64,000 nt of DNA from NCBI GenBank assembly GCA_009761415.1, contig QUOL01000010.1, positions 620,001 through 684,000 of the forward strand, in the 5' to 3' direction. Source of the DNA: Sarcomyxa edulis (taxonomy: Eukaryota > Basidiomycota > Agaricomycetes > Agaricales > Mycenaceae). Positions within the stretch are counted from its first letter, which is position 1. Every line of letters begins with the position of its first letter. The position numbers and the translations under genes are program-made. Below, one piece after another: positions 23,518 to 37,100 of the stretch. Below the pieces are notes generated by a model. It made no database searches. It saw only the letters and a list, made by a program, of their open reading frames with translations, and had not been told where the DNA came from.

Positions 23518-24140
23518 GGGGTGCTATGAAGTTGAAGTAGTAACTGGCAGTGTTCCTTGTGGTTACTGGAGGGATAAGAGCGCTTACTCGAAGTGTTTGA
23601 GGCCATCCGGGATGACCGTCGGGTTGTCGCTACTTGCGTGTTGTCGACGGACTGAAATAGATGGTATGTATGTTTACCAAGATATGATATATGACAAAAA
23701 TCCGCCTGGGCAAAGTGCCCAATAGTACAGTGTACATGTAAATGTGTCTCTAAGTGGTTTGCTGGACAATCTTCTTTGCACTTGATGTGCAAAGACTCGG
23801 ATCGCAAGATTAAAGTTGTCGCAATGATCCAGATTCCAGACTCGGAGATAAGGCTCCTGGCTGATTGCAAACCAGTCGATAGTTGATCAGTGGTATCTTA
23901 TTGCATAGAAAGTGAGACTCGATCACGACGTACCACGGACGCCGAGTTCATACTTACTTCAGTACTGTACTTTGTGTCGAGTTCAGTGTCGAGTTCAGTG
24001 TTAATTTCGAAGTGTGAAGTTTGTACGTGACGCCGTCGGCTGAGAAATTGAAAACCAAGGCTGTAGCCAAAGGTGACATGCGTGACACTCCCGGCTTGGT
24101 CTTGGCGATCGACAAATAATTCTCTGAATCTCTCGACTTG
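23518..24140. other. Divergent promoter region between DUF6535 copy B and mitochondrial IF-2
   Basis: It contains a small direct repeat, GTGTCGAGTTCA twice in a row near 23972-23997. No gene was found. Both flanking genes start at its edges. Confidence 0.5.
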
Positions 24141-27100
24141 ATGCACCGTCAACGAACTGTTCGACGTCTACGGTTGAGCTATTCGCACCTGGGTACTCGG
24201 ACAGCAGCTAGCAATGCCGCAAAGAAGGTACGAGCTGACCACTTCTCCAAAGCTGACAACTATCTCAATTTGATTTAGGACTCTGAGCCCGTCGCTGCTC
24301 CTCGTCCGAATCACTCTAAATGGGCTCTTCCACCCGACCGTGCTCCTCCAGGTAAATGGGCTGTTCAGCCCAACCTCCAGCCCCCGACTATGCCAAGTTC
24401 TCCCACCCCGAAATCCGGCCTGAGTAAATGGGCTCTTCCATCCAATTCACCCTCTTCTTCTTCCCCTAGAACCCAACCTCTTCCGAGTCTTTCCTCTAGA
24501 ACAAGTCCAAGTACTTCTGAATCGATGCCTACTCGACCCATTCCTTCAAGACAACCTCCATCTCTATTTACTACTTGGAGCAGTAGCAGTGCATCGTCGT
24601 CTCGTATAAAGCCCAGCAATACCCAGTCTCATCGTGCACCCCCTCAAGAACAGCATCAACCTGTAGACATATTTGATTTAGTTCCTACTTTGAGAACCAC
24701 AGCGCCAGCGCCAGATAGATCAGCTCCCCTAACCCCGCCGCAACCCCATGCCACCCATTCTGCTGAACCTCCAGGACGATGGGCGCGTACCATACCCATG
24801 CCGCCAGAGCTTCCAATAAGGCCTTTACCTGCGTCAGCCCCGCCACCCCGTTCAAACCCACTTCACCAAAAGTCACCTCAAAACCAGAGCTACGCTGATA
24901 CCCGTGCGTCTGAAGCTGACGCTCGGCAACTGCCTCCACACTTACAGAGAGGTGGTGCTCCTCACATGATTCAGACCAGTAGTAGACAATCTGCTCCACA
25001 TATGGCTCAAGGCAACAGTCGGCGACCTGACCCTCAAATAACACAGGGCAGCAGTCGACAACCTACCTCACGCATGGCCCCGGATGGCAATCGACAGCCT
25101 AGTCCGCAGACGAGTCACCATGAATCCTCTCCAGAATCTACACAAAATAGCGACCGCAAGGCTGAACTTCGTGAATACGCCGAGACCGTGGATAGTTTCT
25201 CCCAAGACGCTGAACAGGTCGAGAGCGTCGCTCCGTTTGACCCTTCACTCCGACTATCAATAACAGAAGAGAACATACGTAAAGGTCGTCGGGACGTTCA
25301 TAAAGAACGAGGATCTCTCTTTTCCAATCCTGAAATCCCTGCAGCTGCAGATGCAAGACCGCGAGGAAAGAAAGTGAAACGGGTCAAAGAACAAAGGTTA
25401 CCCGATACACAGGTCTCGAGAGAGGTATACATACCTAGTGCAGTTTCAGTGGATAGGCTGGCGAGGTTGCTTGGCGTCAGATTAGGTACGTGCACTCATT
25501 CCTCTCCCGACGTGTATCTTCGTTAAACAGCGATTGGTGCATAGAACAGTTGCAGAATAAAATGGTGGTCGCAGGAATGGGCGAGGAGGTCGCCCCGGAT
25601 TTCGGTACGTACCTTCCTTGAAACCAAGTCATCATCGCGCTCACCCTAATATCATCACAGTGCTAACATCTGATTATGCCGTTCTTCTGGCTGAGGAGTT
25701 TGGGCTCAAACCAATTGTCAATGACGAGGCTGCATTTGACATTTACCCCGCGTTCGTCCGTTCCATTCCACCCGTGTACTCACTCTCACTAAGTAAACTA
25801 CCTATATAGACCCCCACCTGCAGACCTATCGATTTTTCCACATCGACCCCCAGTCGTCACAATAATGGGACACGTCGATCACGGCAAGACCACCCTTCTC
25901 GACACGCTTCGTTCAGCGTCGGTAGCCAAAGGCGAAGCAGGAGGTATCACGCAACACATTGGTGCTTTCTCTGTCGCCGTCAATACTTCCGGTGAATCGG
26001 ACGGTCCCAAGTCGATCACGTTCCTGGATACACCAGGTCATGCAGCGTTTTCTGCTATGCGTGCCCGCGGTGCGGAAATTACTGACATCATCGTGTTGGT
26101 GGTTGCTGCCGATGATGGAATTATGCCTCAGACGAGGGAAGTCATTGATCTCATCAAGAAAGAGGCATCTTCGGAGAGTGTGGGCGTGGTGGTTGCTATC
26201 AATAAAATTGATAAGCCTGATGCTGATGTCGTGAGTCTATATCCCTTTCTACGCAAAAACCTTGATACTACTGATGCCGTTTTTGCGCTATAGGACGCCG
26301 TCCAGAAGGCTCTACTAGCAGAGGATATTCAGCTGGAAACTTTTGGAGGGGACATTCCTTCCGTCAACGTATCAGGTTTGACCGGTATTGGACTTCCCGA
26401 TCTTGTAGAGACGTTGTCAGCCATGGCGGAAATGCAAGATTTGCGTGCCGAACAAGATGGGCCCGTCCAAGGATATGTTATCGAGTCGAAGGTGCATAAA
26501 GGTCTCGGGTACGTTTTGATCTCTGAAAAAGTGTGCACACGAATTGACACCGTGCTTCCAGACCGGTGGCGACCGTATTGGTTCTCCGTGGCTGTCTCAA
26601 ACCAGGTTCACATATCATCAGCGGAACTAGTTTTGCTAAAGTACGGTCTATGAACGATTCGTCAGGCGCTGTTGTCAAATCTGCTACGCCTGGAATGGCA
26701 GTGACCGTCTCGGGTTGGAAAAGTGTTCCAGACGCTGGCGATGAGGTGCTTCAAGGGTCTGAGACCGATATCAAGAAAGCTATAGCAAATCGAACGAGGA
26801 AGATTGCACAAGAAGCTGCGCTTGCTGATGTCGATGTTATCAATGCGACTAGAAGGCAGGATAGGGAGAGAAGGGCCCTTGAGGCGCAAATGACAGAGAA
26901 CGAGGTGAAGGAGTTGCTGGGTGCAGAGAAGAAGGAGAAGCTGGACCAGGCGAAAGAGTTGAGGTTGGTCGTGAAAGGGGATGTTAGTGGCAGCGTCGAG
27001 GCTGTGTGTGGGGCATTGCAGGGCATTGGGAATAACCAGGCCATGGTGAAAATCGTTTCTTCAGGTGTTGGAGACATCTCCGAGTCGGATATCATGATAG

Positions 27101-27701
27101 CCAAGGCCATTGGCGGTACGCAATTTCTTTCTGCTCTGTACACTGAGTTATTGATATGGGATCTTTATTTCTAGGCATGGTTGTAGGATTCTCAGTTGGA
27201 ATCTCTCGCCCAGTCGCGTCAATAGCCAAACGAGAGGCTGTCGTCATACACTCGTCGACTATCATATACAGGCTGATGGAGGATATTAAAGCTCAAGTCA
27301 TCGCGATGCTCCCGCCTATCGTCGAGAAGCGTGTTACTGGAGAGGCTACCGTGCTCAAACTGTTCGAGATTTCTCTCAAAGCCAGGAAGACTAAACAGAT
27401 TGCTGGATGTCGTGTGACTAATGGCCTGCTAGAGAAGAGTAGGAAGGCCCGGGTGGTCAGGAATGGGGAGTATATTCATGAAGGTGCGTTGATTGACTCT
27501 CAGAGGGCTTCCCCGAATGTAGGGTTCTAACTTGTTTCGCTAAACTCAGGTCCCCTGGAAACTATGCGGTATATGAAGGACGACGTAACGGAGATTCGCA
27601 AAGGCTCGGAGTGTGGCTTGGGCTTTTTAGAATATGAGGATATCCAGGAAGGGGACATCATTCAGATGATACAGGAGATTGAGAAACCGGCTGTGTTCTA
27701 A
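24141..27701 (+). CDS. IFM1: Translation initiation factor IF-2, mitochondrial
   Basis: GTPase that brings formyl-Met-tRNA to the mitochondrial ribosome. The N-terminus ([15 protein letters not shown]) is Arg-rich and acid-free, like a mitochondrial targeting peptide. A long Ser/Pro-rich region with short repeats follows (24,290-25,200), then the IF-2N-like segment ([12 protein letters not shown]). The G domain has [21 protein letters not shown] and NKID. Domains II-IV end in a C-terminal fMet-tRNA-binding part ([12 protein letters not shown]). Many short introns break the gene: one at 24228-24278, one at 25486-25544, and one after the GLG codons near 26509 that removes an apparent frameshift. 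MSS51 starts 207 bases downstream on the same strand. Confidence 0.95.
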
Positions 27702-27714
27702 TCTATCTAATCTA

Positions 27715-27730
27715 TATATACTAGTATATA
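27715..27730. terminator. AT-rich palindrome after IF-2, possible 3'-end signal
   Basis: TATATACTAGTATATA is a perfect 16-base palindrome 13 bases after the stop codon. TATATA-type elements act as efficiency elements for mRNA 3'-end formation in yeasts. That use here is inference. Confidence 0.3.
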
Positions 27731-27908
27731 GCTATATAGTATCCCTGGACATCATTGGCTTGTAGCCACTCATGACCTCCCGAGTGAAAGACTGCTCTTA
27801 TAGATCTCAGAGTCTTAGGTCTATCGGCAACTGCCGGACACACAATTTCTACATTTCGCTTTCGAGTTTGGCTTACCTCGTCAAATCCGTACTACAGAGC
27901 GCTGGAAT

Positions 27909-29646
27909 ATGGCGTCCCTAGTCGGTTCAAGATCGGCTGGTCGTCTGTTATCTACATGTCGCCCCCGAAAATCCCTGCGTTCATTGGAACATCTGCCGAC
28001 CCACAGGTCGCTCTTCAATTTTTTCCGCAAGTCTCCTCCAAAACCGGAGCCAAAGACCGAGCAGCCTATTCTCTCGCAGGACGACCTGTTTCGTGCATTT
28101 TCAAAATCACCTTTCCCCCAAGTTCGTGCTCGGGGTGAAGCAATAAAGCAATTGGCGCCATGTCCGGTCTGTGCATCGACCCATAGCCATTTGCACGCTC
28201 ATACGAAAGCCCAACCTCGGGCAGTCCACTTTGAATGTCCGGACTGTGGATGGCCAACGCATTGTACAGAGGAACATTGGAAGGAGGACGAAGAACACAA
28301 AAAATATTGTTCGCGTTTGAGAGAGGTCAACGAAGATGAGCATGATTTGAGAAGTGGGAGGAAGATTTGGGAGTTTGAATTGCCTGGTAAGTTGAATATT
28401 TGCTAACACTCTTCCTACGCTTTCTTACTAGATCATAGGTCCTCAGGGATATGAGGAAGCCATCTCTTTTGCGAACTGGGACGTTTTCTGGTATACTAGA
28501 GGGTTTCCTTCCATGGACTCGGAACGTTCTCGGAGACACGCCAGTAAACTTCTTACCTATCCCATCACCATCGGTGCTGCCATCCATCAACATAGTCCTC
28601 TAATGTTGAGCAATCAACGGTTGACCCCTGAAGGTAGTCGCTCCTTAGCAGGTGGGTCTCAATCTAATCCAAATTCAGACGTATAGTAATAGTATCGGAT
28701 CCATTTAGCTCTTCGTACGACGCTGCATGTACCTCCTGGTGCCCCTGAAACCGAAGAGGCCGCCACAGGAAAGGCACAAGTACGAATATTCATCTTAGGC
28801 GCGCGTGCCGAATCGTCGCTTCCTCCCCACGTTTGGGAGCAATTAGCCTTCCTATTCCCTTCCACGCACTTCCATCTGTTCTTCGTTGGGCCTCAAGTAT
28901 CACTACCAAAACCATCGGGCCCTCCTCCATCACAGCCACCACCTTCAGCAGCTCAAGCTACGGAAGCTCAACCCACAGCAACCCAACCTGCGACAGAACC
29001 CACCTCAAATACGAACGATGTCCCACCCTCGTCTACGCAGGAAATTGAGGAAAGGAAACCAGCCTACTTACCAAACGTCTACGAGCCTCCCACCCCAGCT
29101 CCCATAGTCCGTCACAAACGCGCACGATCTTCCATAGAACGATACGGCGTACCGTCTTACACAGTCCCCTATACACCGCAACTGACCGTCACAGGTCTAC
29201 AAGCTACATATGGCGAAGTTCACGCGCAATTTGCGGACACCTACGATCCGTACAGCGACCTCTTTTTCTTCTTCGCACCTGGTTTCGGATTCCCTTCGCC
29301 TGTTTCTACGGCTGAAGACTCCGACGAGCCTCTGCTGCAAATCGCCTCTCCGACAGAATGGGGCCCTGTCATGCCGATGCTTTTGGCTAGTAAATGTACG
29401 ATATTCGTGACTGGGTTCTCCCCGGCGGATGTAGAGAGAGATGTGAGGTCCTTGTCCACAGCGCCAGATGTAGCGGGCGAGTTCGAATGGGTCATTACGC
29501 CTGGACAGAATGCCTTTGGCAGTGAAAAATGGGAAGTCGCGGATTTCGATCCCCGAGTCATGGTCAAGGCAAATTGGGGTATTTGGGCGATCAGAGGAAA
29601 AAGCCGTGATATTAGAGAACGAGAGGGATTTAGTTTCACAATCTAA
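27909..29646 (+). CDS. MSS51: Mss51-type mitochondrial protein (COX1 translation/assembly), 542 residues
   Basis: In yeast, Mss51 activates translation of COX1 mRNA and binds newly made Cox1, linking synthesis to cytochrome oxidase assembly. Three exons (27909-28386, 28439-28651, 28709-29646) give 542 residues. The N-terminus is basic and Ser-rich, fitting mitochondrial import. The zinc-finger part, about residues 79-130, has CPVC, H-rich HSHLHAHTK, CPDCGWPTHC and HKKYC, typical of Mss51 and its MYND-like finger. The C-terminal Mss51 domain follows (ANWDVFWYTRGFPS; GAAIHQHSPL; HLFFVGPQV). A Pro/Ala/Thr-rich disordered insert of about 70 residues separates the two halves of that domain. Near-certain family; the exact target in this fungus is inferred. 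Confidence 0.9.
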
Positions 29647-29799
29647 TATGATTATATCCTCGCAAGTCCCTCACATTGTTCTCAGTAGACAAGGGACGAA
29701 AACAATTACTGGCAGAAGTCGAATGAGTCACTTCTAGTGGTATGCCACACGATACATGATGGTTCTCCACTGCAAAAGTCGATGCCCTCTAATCGCAGG

Positions 29800-30975
29800 C
29801 TAGACATCGTTGCTTACGATTTCTAGAAACCTAACCCTCAACACTTCGATTTCCAACCTGCTGAACTTTTCTTCGGCGACAAGATCCTTTAAAAAGTTGA
29901 GGAGCTGGTCCTTTGGCCAAGACGCGACACTGGTGAGCCATGACTTATTGTCAAAGCCGAGTTCCAAAAATATGGATAACAGATGAGGCATCGGCGGTCT
30001 GCAGCCGTTCAGAAAGGCAAGGATGGCAGAATCTGCTGTGACAGCAGTGCCTGACATACGGCAACCGGGCCTGACATTTCTGGTACGCGAAGGTGTGATG
30101 GGTCTCTGTGCTCGCACAGCCGGAGATGCACCTGTAACCCTCGTCCTGCTCCCGTTGGTAATATTGTTGACCCGGTCTGGACTTGTGCTTCCCTGGTGAG
30201 GTTTTGGTTTGAGCTAGGAAGATTTTCGTTTCCGTCGATTGATACGTAGAAGGACTCACGAGACCACCCTTCTGTTGTGCTCTGGCACTGGCAGCAGTGT
30301 TGCGTGTCTCTCTCTGTGTCTCTTGTTCCATATAGTCGGTACCCTGGATACTTTCTTTGTTTCTCTTTTAAAGTGCTTCGGGTCACTAGCAACAATATAC
30401 AGATGTAGATGAACAGACATACCAGAGCAGTAAGAACACTTCTTCGACGAACATGCCCCAGCCAATGAACGATGTAATGATGGACATGGTACAGGCGCTC
30501 CGTCCCGAGTTCTTCGTGAGAAAAGCCATGGTATCGGTCAGTAATCTACAGAAAGCCATGAGACACATGGAATGGAGGGTGTGGTTCAAATTGATGTACA
30601 GACCTCCTTTGCAAAAGCCTTACTATCAAATCCAGCTGAAGCAGTGGACTCGGTTGGATCATAATACAGCAGTGCGATATCTCTCAATTTTTGCTGTTCG
30701 AAAGGGCCGCCAGAATTTCAGAGTTTGCGCAAGACATGCTTCGTTGTTGGGAAGACCTTACCTTGAGTTCTGAAAATCCAGCAGAATCGTCCTCAAATCC
30801 CATGACTTTCTGGAATCGTAGCCCATATCCTGGCAACACCGAACGCTAGGGAGTTTGTTACGGTATAGCTATTTGAAAGGGATGCAGGGCTCACTTTTTT
30901 GCTAGTATGACGACCTGTATGACAATGATGTTAGCATGGGTAGTACAAGATCAAAGAATCTCACTGACGAGGCAT
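29800..30975 (-). CDS. Unidentified 270-residue protein, seven exons
   Basis: Assembled from exons 30975-30965, 30901-30895 (only 7 bases), 30845-30762, 30693-30604, 30545-30423, 30343-30260 and 30213-29800. All join in frame and give 270 residues. The first half has LPGYGLRFQKVMGFEDD and FAKEITDRYHGFSHEELG, and looks globular. The middle (about 135-195) is basic and disordered. The last 75 residues are helical (MPHLLSIFLELGF; DQLLNFLKDLVAEEKF; LEIEVLRVRFLEIV), a layout seen in uncharacterised Agaricomycete proteins. No function can be assigned. The first two tiny exons are the least certain. An alternative start within exon 6 would give 161 residues. Confidence 0.6.
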
Positions 30976-31188
30976 AGAGGCAACAGAAATGGGGAAAAGT
31001 TGAAAGGGGGGTTGAATATCAGTGGTAGTCAGTCGAGAGTCAAATACATCGATTCTATGTCAGTACACCACTTCTATGCATGATCCTTTATGGGAACTGT
31101 CGATAATATATTAGGACGATACTAGTTATACAGCTTGCAGCGATGTATGTGGAAGTTTCATGACTATGACTGAGACCACGTGGCAGCC

Positions 31189-34100
31189 TCATGCTTCTAC
31201 CTGCAGCATGTGCGCATGCGGAGGCAATGTGCTGGGAGGCGGAACGAATACCTACGAGTAGAGATCAGTATACTATAATGGTTCAGTATAGATGAATCTG
31301 AACTTACTCTTGTCTTGATACCTCCAGCGCTCGGTAACCTCGTGGTGCCAGCACTCAACCAAGCATCGACCTCGGCAGCAGCACCTCGGCCTTCACTGTG
31401 ATTTCATAGTCAAGTTGGATTCATGCTTGAATTGGCCCATAATTCATTCTTTCAGAAAAGGACTTACTTGATTCCCCACACAATCAAGGATTGGCCGCGA
31501 CGACAATCTCCAGCAGCAAAAACGCCCTCCACATTCGTAGTGAATTTCTATGCGTCCTTCAACGATAGGCCCTAACGAGAGTATCACGACAAACTCACTT
31601 TGTGCGGTGTTTGGATATTGGATCTAGCGTCTTGCTTCACGCCAAGAGCTTTGATTACTTCTACTTGAGGACCCAAAAATCCGAGAGCTAGGAAGACAAG
31701 TTGGGCGGGGAAGAACTTTTCGGATCCGGGGACTTCTTCCATTTTCCATCTTCCACCGCTGTCCTTAGTCCATTCCACGCGAACTACAGCGAAGAGATCA
31801 GCTTCACTGATAACTTGACGAGGCGGGCAAACACACCAGTATTAAGGCCTTGGAGTTTCCCATCATCATCGACAACAAACTCTTTCGTCGATATGCAATA
31901 TTCTCTGGGATCTACGAAGAAAAGAGAGTTAGATGAAGGTTTTGGCTATTTTTCTATCGAAGGTTCTCACCATTACCGAAGTGTGCAGCTACTTCAGTAT
32001 GACCATAATCCGTACGGAATATTCTGCGAGTAATATGTGAGTAGAGATTGAGTCCGATGCTGTAAAGCGCTTACCTGGGCCATTGGGGCCAAGGGTTGTC
32101 TCTCCCTCGAGCAACTGGTGGCCTCGGCAATAATTCGAAATTGGTGACAGATTTAGCGCCATGTCGCATGGATGTGCCAATGCAATCGTTCCCTGTATCG
32201 CCACCACCGATAACGATAACGTCTTTACCTTTAGCGTTTATGTAACCGCCGTCGGAGAGTTGAGAGTCAAGGAGGGATTTCGTATTCAGCTGAAAAAACA
32301 TCAATCTATGGCATGCACTAACGACAAGGAATCATACCTGAAGGAATTCCATAGCAAAATGAATACCGTCTACGTCGCGGTTGGGAATTTTCAGATCGCG
32401 AGGCCACGTTGCTCCTGTGCACACAACGACAGCATCGTTGTTCGCCCGGAGTTCTGCAGCATCCACGTCTACGCCCACATTGGCATTTGGTACAAAAGTC
32501 TGGAAGGCATTATCATGTTGATTTGCGATATGGATTATCAAAGTTCGAAGAAGACTTACGATGCCTTCCGCAGCCATGAGATCTAATCGTCGCTGAACAA
32601 TGGACTTATCGAGCTTCATGCTATATAGCAGGTCAAATCGAGTACGCACGACGCAGAGTTGGTGAACACATACTTTGGGATACCATACATGAGAAGGCCC
32701 CCCAAACGGTCGTTACGATCGTAGACAGTCACAGAATGTCCAGCTTTATTCAATTGGTCAGCACAAGCCAATCCTGATGGACCCGCGCCTATAATAGCTA
32801 TTCGCTTTCCAGTCCGGAAACTTGGTGGATTAGGTGCCATCCACCCCATTTCGAAGCCCTACAGATATGGTTGAATATATGATCTTTGTGAGTGATTAAA
32901 GAGATTGACCTTATCAATGATAGCACACTCGATACTTTTGATACCAACTGGTTGTTCGTTGATTCCCAGGACACAGGCGCCTTCACAAGGGGCAGGACAT
33001 ACTCGCCCGGTAAACTCTGGAAAATTGTTTGTCATAAGGAGTCGGTTGAGTGCGTCTTGCCATTGGCCCTTGAAAACAAGATCATTCCATTTTGGGATGA
33101 TATTCGAGATCGGACAACCTGTATCTGATTGACAGAACGGCACACCGCAATCCATACAACGAGCCGACTGATATTTGAGCTCGCTCTCGGTCAGACGGGT
33201 GGATATCTCTTTCCAATCCTTGACACGTTTACGAGGGGGACGATAAGCTTCACCTAGGCGTTTGTACTTCATGAACCCACGTGTTTTGTCCAGTTTATGT
33301 AGACGTTGTTTGGTGGTAGTGTCATCAACAGTGGAATCTTCCAAATCACCGACAGACGGCTCGTGACGCAATTTCGGCGTGACAGGAAGGGAATATGCCA
33401 AAGGACCTTTAGGGAGTAGGATATCTTCCAGGCCCTCAGAAGCTAGATCTACTTGACTAGCAGTGCGCGACGGCACCAAGTCGATGACGCTTTGGCGAAT
33501 CTTTTCCTCTTTCGCCTTGATCGTTTGTTCCTCGAGGACGCGCTTGTAATCAGAAGGCATAACACGAACGAAGAGAGGGAGGAGATGATGAAAGTCATGT
33601 AGAACCCGATCGGCGACTTCAGAGCCTGTGTAGTGTCGATGATCCTCGATGAGACTACGCAGATCTGCAATTTCGCGAGGATCCGTGACTTTCCCAAGTT
33701 CAACCATCTCGAGATTGACCTTGGAAGCGAAGGTATGCGCTGTGTCGAGAACATACGCTATACCACCACTCATTCCGGCAGCGAAGTTACGACCAGTAAT
33801 TCCCAGAACGACGACACGGCCACCAGTCATGTACTCGCATCCATGATCACCTGTACCTTCAACTACGGCATTGGCGCCTGAATTCCTGACTGCGAACCGT
33901 TCAGCTGCGATACCGCGAATGAAAGCTTCGCCCGAGGTCGCTCCGTACAGACATACATTCCCGATGATGATATTTTCTTCGGCCTTGAAAGGAGACTGTT
34001 TAGGCGGGTACACGACTAGACGACCACCTGAAAGTCCTTTTCCTACGTAGTCGTTGGCATCACCCTCGAGTTCTATAGTGATACCAGGAGCAAGGAAAGC

Positions 34101-37100
34101 ACCACAGGACTGTCCAGCCGATCCCCGCATGAAGATATGGATAGTGTCCTTAGGCAACCCCTCTTCTCCATATAATTTAGAGATACGATATGACAGCGAA
34201 GTGCCGAGTGCGCGGTCGGTATTTGTCACATCGCACTCGATGTGAACAGGAAGTCCTTTAGTGAGAGCAGGTTCGGCCTCATCGATGAACTTGTTATCCA
34301 GTCGGATATAAAGTTTATGGTCTTGTTGACGAACGTGATATGTAGCAGCCCCAGGTCGCATCTGCCATGCTGGCTTCAACACTGCAGATAAATCAAGGTG
34401 GGCGGTCTTCTTCGTTCTGAGCTTTTCATCTACCTTCAGCATGTCCGCTCTGCCAACCATCTCGTTGATGGTCCGGAAACCAAGCTTGGCCATGTACCCA
34501 CGCAGTTCTTCGGCGAGATAATAGAAGAAGTTGATGACTTGCTCAGGTTGACCAGCGAATTTCGCGCGAAGTTGAGGATCCTGAGTAGCAATACCGACAG
34601 GACACGTATTCACTGTGGAAAAACACTAAGCAAGCCAATGAGATATAGAACCACGAAAATACTCACAATGACACTTCCTCATCATGATACACCCCATAGC
34701 AATCAAGGGTGTTGTCGCGAAACCCCATTCTTCTGCACCTAGTAAACAGGCTATGGCAATATCACGACCAGTACGAATCTGCCCATCGGTCTGGACAGTC
34801 ACTCGACCACGAAGGTCATTGAGAACAAGTGTTTGATGAGTCTCAGCGAGACCAAGCTCCCAAGGAAGACCAGCATATTTGATACCTGTCCATCTCGAAG
34901 CTCCGGTGCCACCGTCGTGGCCAGAAATGAGGATATGGTCAGCTTTTGCTTTTGCAACTCCGCTCGCAACGATACCAACCCCAACCTCCGACACCAATTT
35001 GACTGAGACGCGGGCGCGCGGATTGGAACATTTCAAGTCGTAAATGAGCTGCTTGAGATCCTCGATGGAGTAGATATCGTGATGAGGAGGTGGGGAGATG
35101 AGGCCGACACCTGCCGTAGAATGACGCGTACGAGCAATAGAGGGTGAAACCTTGTAACCTGGCAGTTCACCACCTTCACCGGGCTTAGCACCTTGCGCCA
35201 TCTTGATTTGGAGCTCGTCGGCATCAGCAAGGTAATTCGACGTCACGCCAAAACGACCAGAGGCAACCTGCTTGATGGCAGATCTCATGGTATCTCCATT
35301 GCTCAGAGTAAGGGATCGTTCTGCATCTTCACCTCCTTCTCCAGTATTTGATTTCCCACCAAGACGGTTCATCGCGACTGCAATGGTAGAATGGGCTTCC
35401 ATAGAGATCGAACCATACGACATAGCACCAGTGACGAAACGTCTAACGATCTCATTCCAAGGCTCGACCTGCTCGATTGGAATAGCAGTGGCACTTTCAT
35501 ACCGGAATTCCAATAAGCCACGTAGTTGGATTTGCTTGATCTGTTCGTTGGCGTTCCTCGAGTACGCGTCGTACGCAGCCTGGTTTTTCTCCCGGACAGC
35601 ATCCTGGAGATTGGCGATACCAGTAGGATCATTGATGTGAGCCTCCCCGCCGTCTCGCCAGTGATATTCACCAGATTCGGGCATTCCGGGAGGTAGAAGA
35701 GTTTCGCGACTAGGCCATCCACGTTCGTGGAGCTCGAATGCGTCCATGGCGAGAAGGTCGAATGTAGCTCCCTGAATACGGCTGGCAGTACCAATGAAGC
35801 AGCGTTCGACTACTTCGCTATGGAGGCCGAGGGCCTCGAAGATCTGGGCACCTTTGTAGGATTGAAGAGTGGAGATACCCATTTTGGACATGACTTTGAG
35901 GATACCATTGTCAATGGAATGACGGTAATTGTCCATCAATTCTGGGACGGTCTTGTCACTCTTTATGCTAACGAGAACAACTATCAGAATTGCTGTACAG
36001 GAACGAAACAATTAGTACTCACAGGCCTTCGCGTCCGACTTTGTGAATCGTCTCCATCATCAGCCAAGGACATACAGCATCTGCGCCATAACCAACAAGA
36101 ACGCAGATATGGTGTACTTCACGAGCCTCACCCGTCTCGATTAGGAGCGCAATCCTAGCCCTTTTCTTCTGCAGAACAAGATGATGATGCACACCTCCAC
36201 AGGCCACCAACGCAGACAGGGGAACTCGTTTGGGTCCAATAAGACGATCTGACAAGATGACGACTTTGATACCGTCATCAATAGCTTGAGCGGCCTCGCT
36301 GCATACCCTTTCCAGCGCAAGCTGATAGCCGGGCAAACCTTCTTCCTTCGCAAAAGTGATGTCGATGGTTCTAGACGGCCAACCACTGTAGGCAATCTTC
36401 AGATGCTTCATCGCGTTCATTTCTTCGATCGAGATGAGCGGCGAAGGGAGAAGTATACGATGGCATTGTTCGGGTTTCATCTCCAAGAGGTTTCCTTCGG
36501 GCCCCACGTAGGCTTCGAGAGACATGACGATACTTTCTCGGATGGGGTCAATAGGAGGGTTGGTGACTTGAGCAAAGAGTTGTCGGAAATAATCGTATAT
36601 AATACGGGGTTGGGTGGCCATAGCGGCTAATGGGGCGTCATTTCCCATCGATCCCAATGCTTCTTTTCCTTCCGAGACCATGGGCAACATGAGCAGATTG
36701 AGCTGCTCGACGGTGAACCCGAACGCTTGCAGCTTAGGGTCCGTGCTCAGAGGAGTGTCATCGAGGACGGGATCGAGAGAAGTGTTGCTACGCTTCACTC
36801 GTTTGATGATGTTGGGGACATGCAAGACGTGAGCTTCAACCCACGAGGCAAAATTCTGCCTCGCTGCCGTATTACGCTTCAACTCTTTATCGTCTACGAT
36901 CCTCCCCTCCTGCGTATCGACGAGAAGCATGCGTCCAGGCTTCAATCGACCTTTCTGCACCACTTTTTCCGGCGCCACGTACAACGCACCCACTTCTGAC
37001 GCACACACCATGATATCCTCATTCGTGACAATGAATCGGCAAGGCCGCAGACCGTTACGATCTAAATTGGCTCCGCAATAACGGCCATCGCTAAATGCGA

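Noticed and set aside
23972..23997. Short direct repeat GTGTCGAGTTCA twice
   Set aside because: Only two copies and no further structure; not evidence of an array or an element.
26505..26570. Apparent frameshift in the IF-2 gene
   Set aside because: A short GT-AG intron after GTACGT near 26509 and ending CTTCCAG joins the frames and matches the expected domain II sequence.
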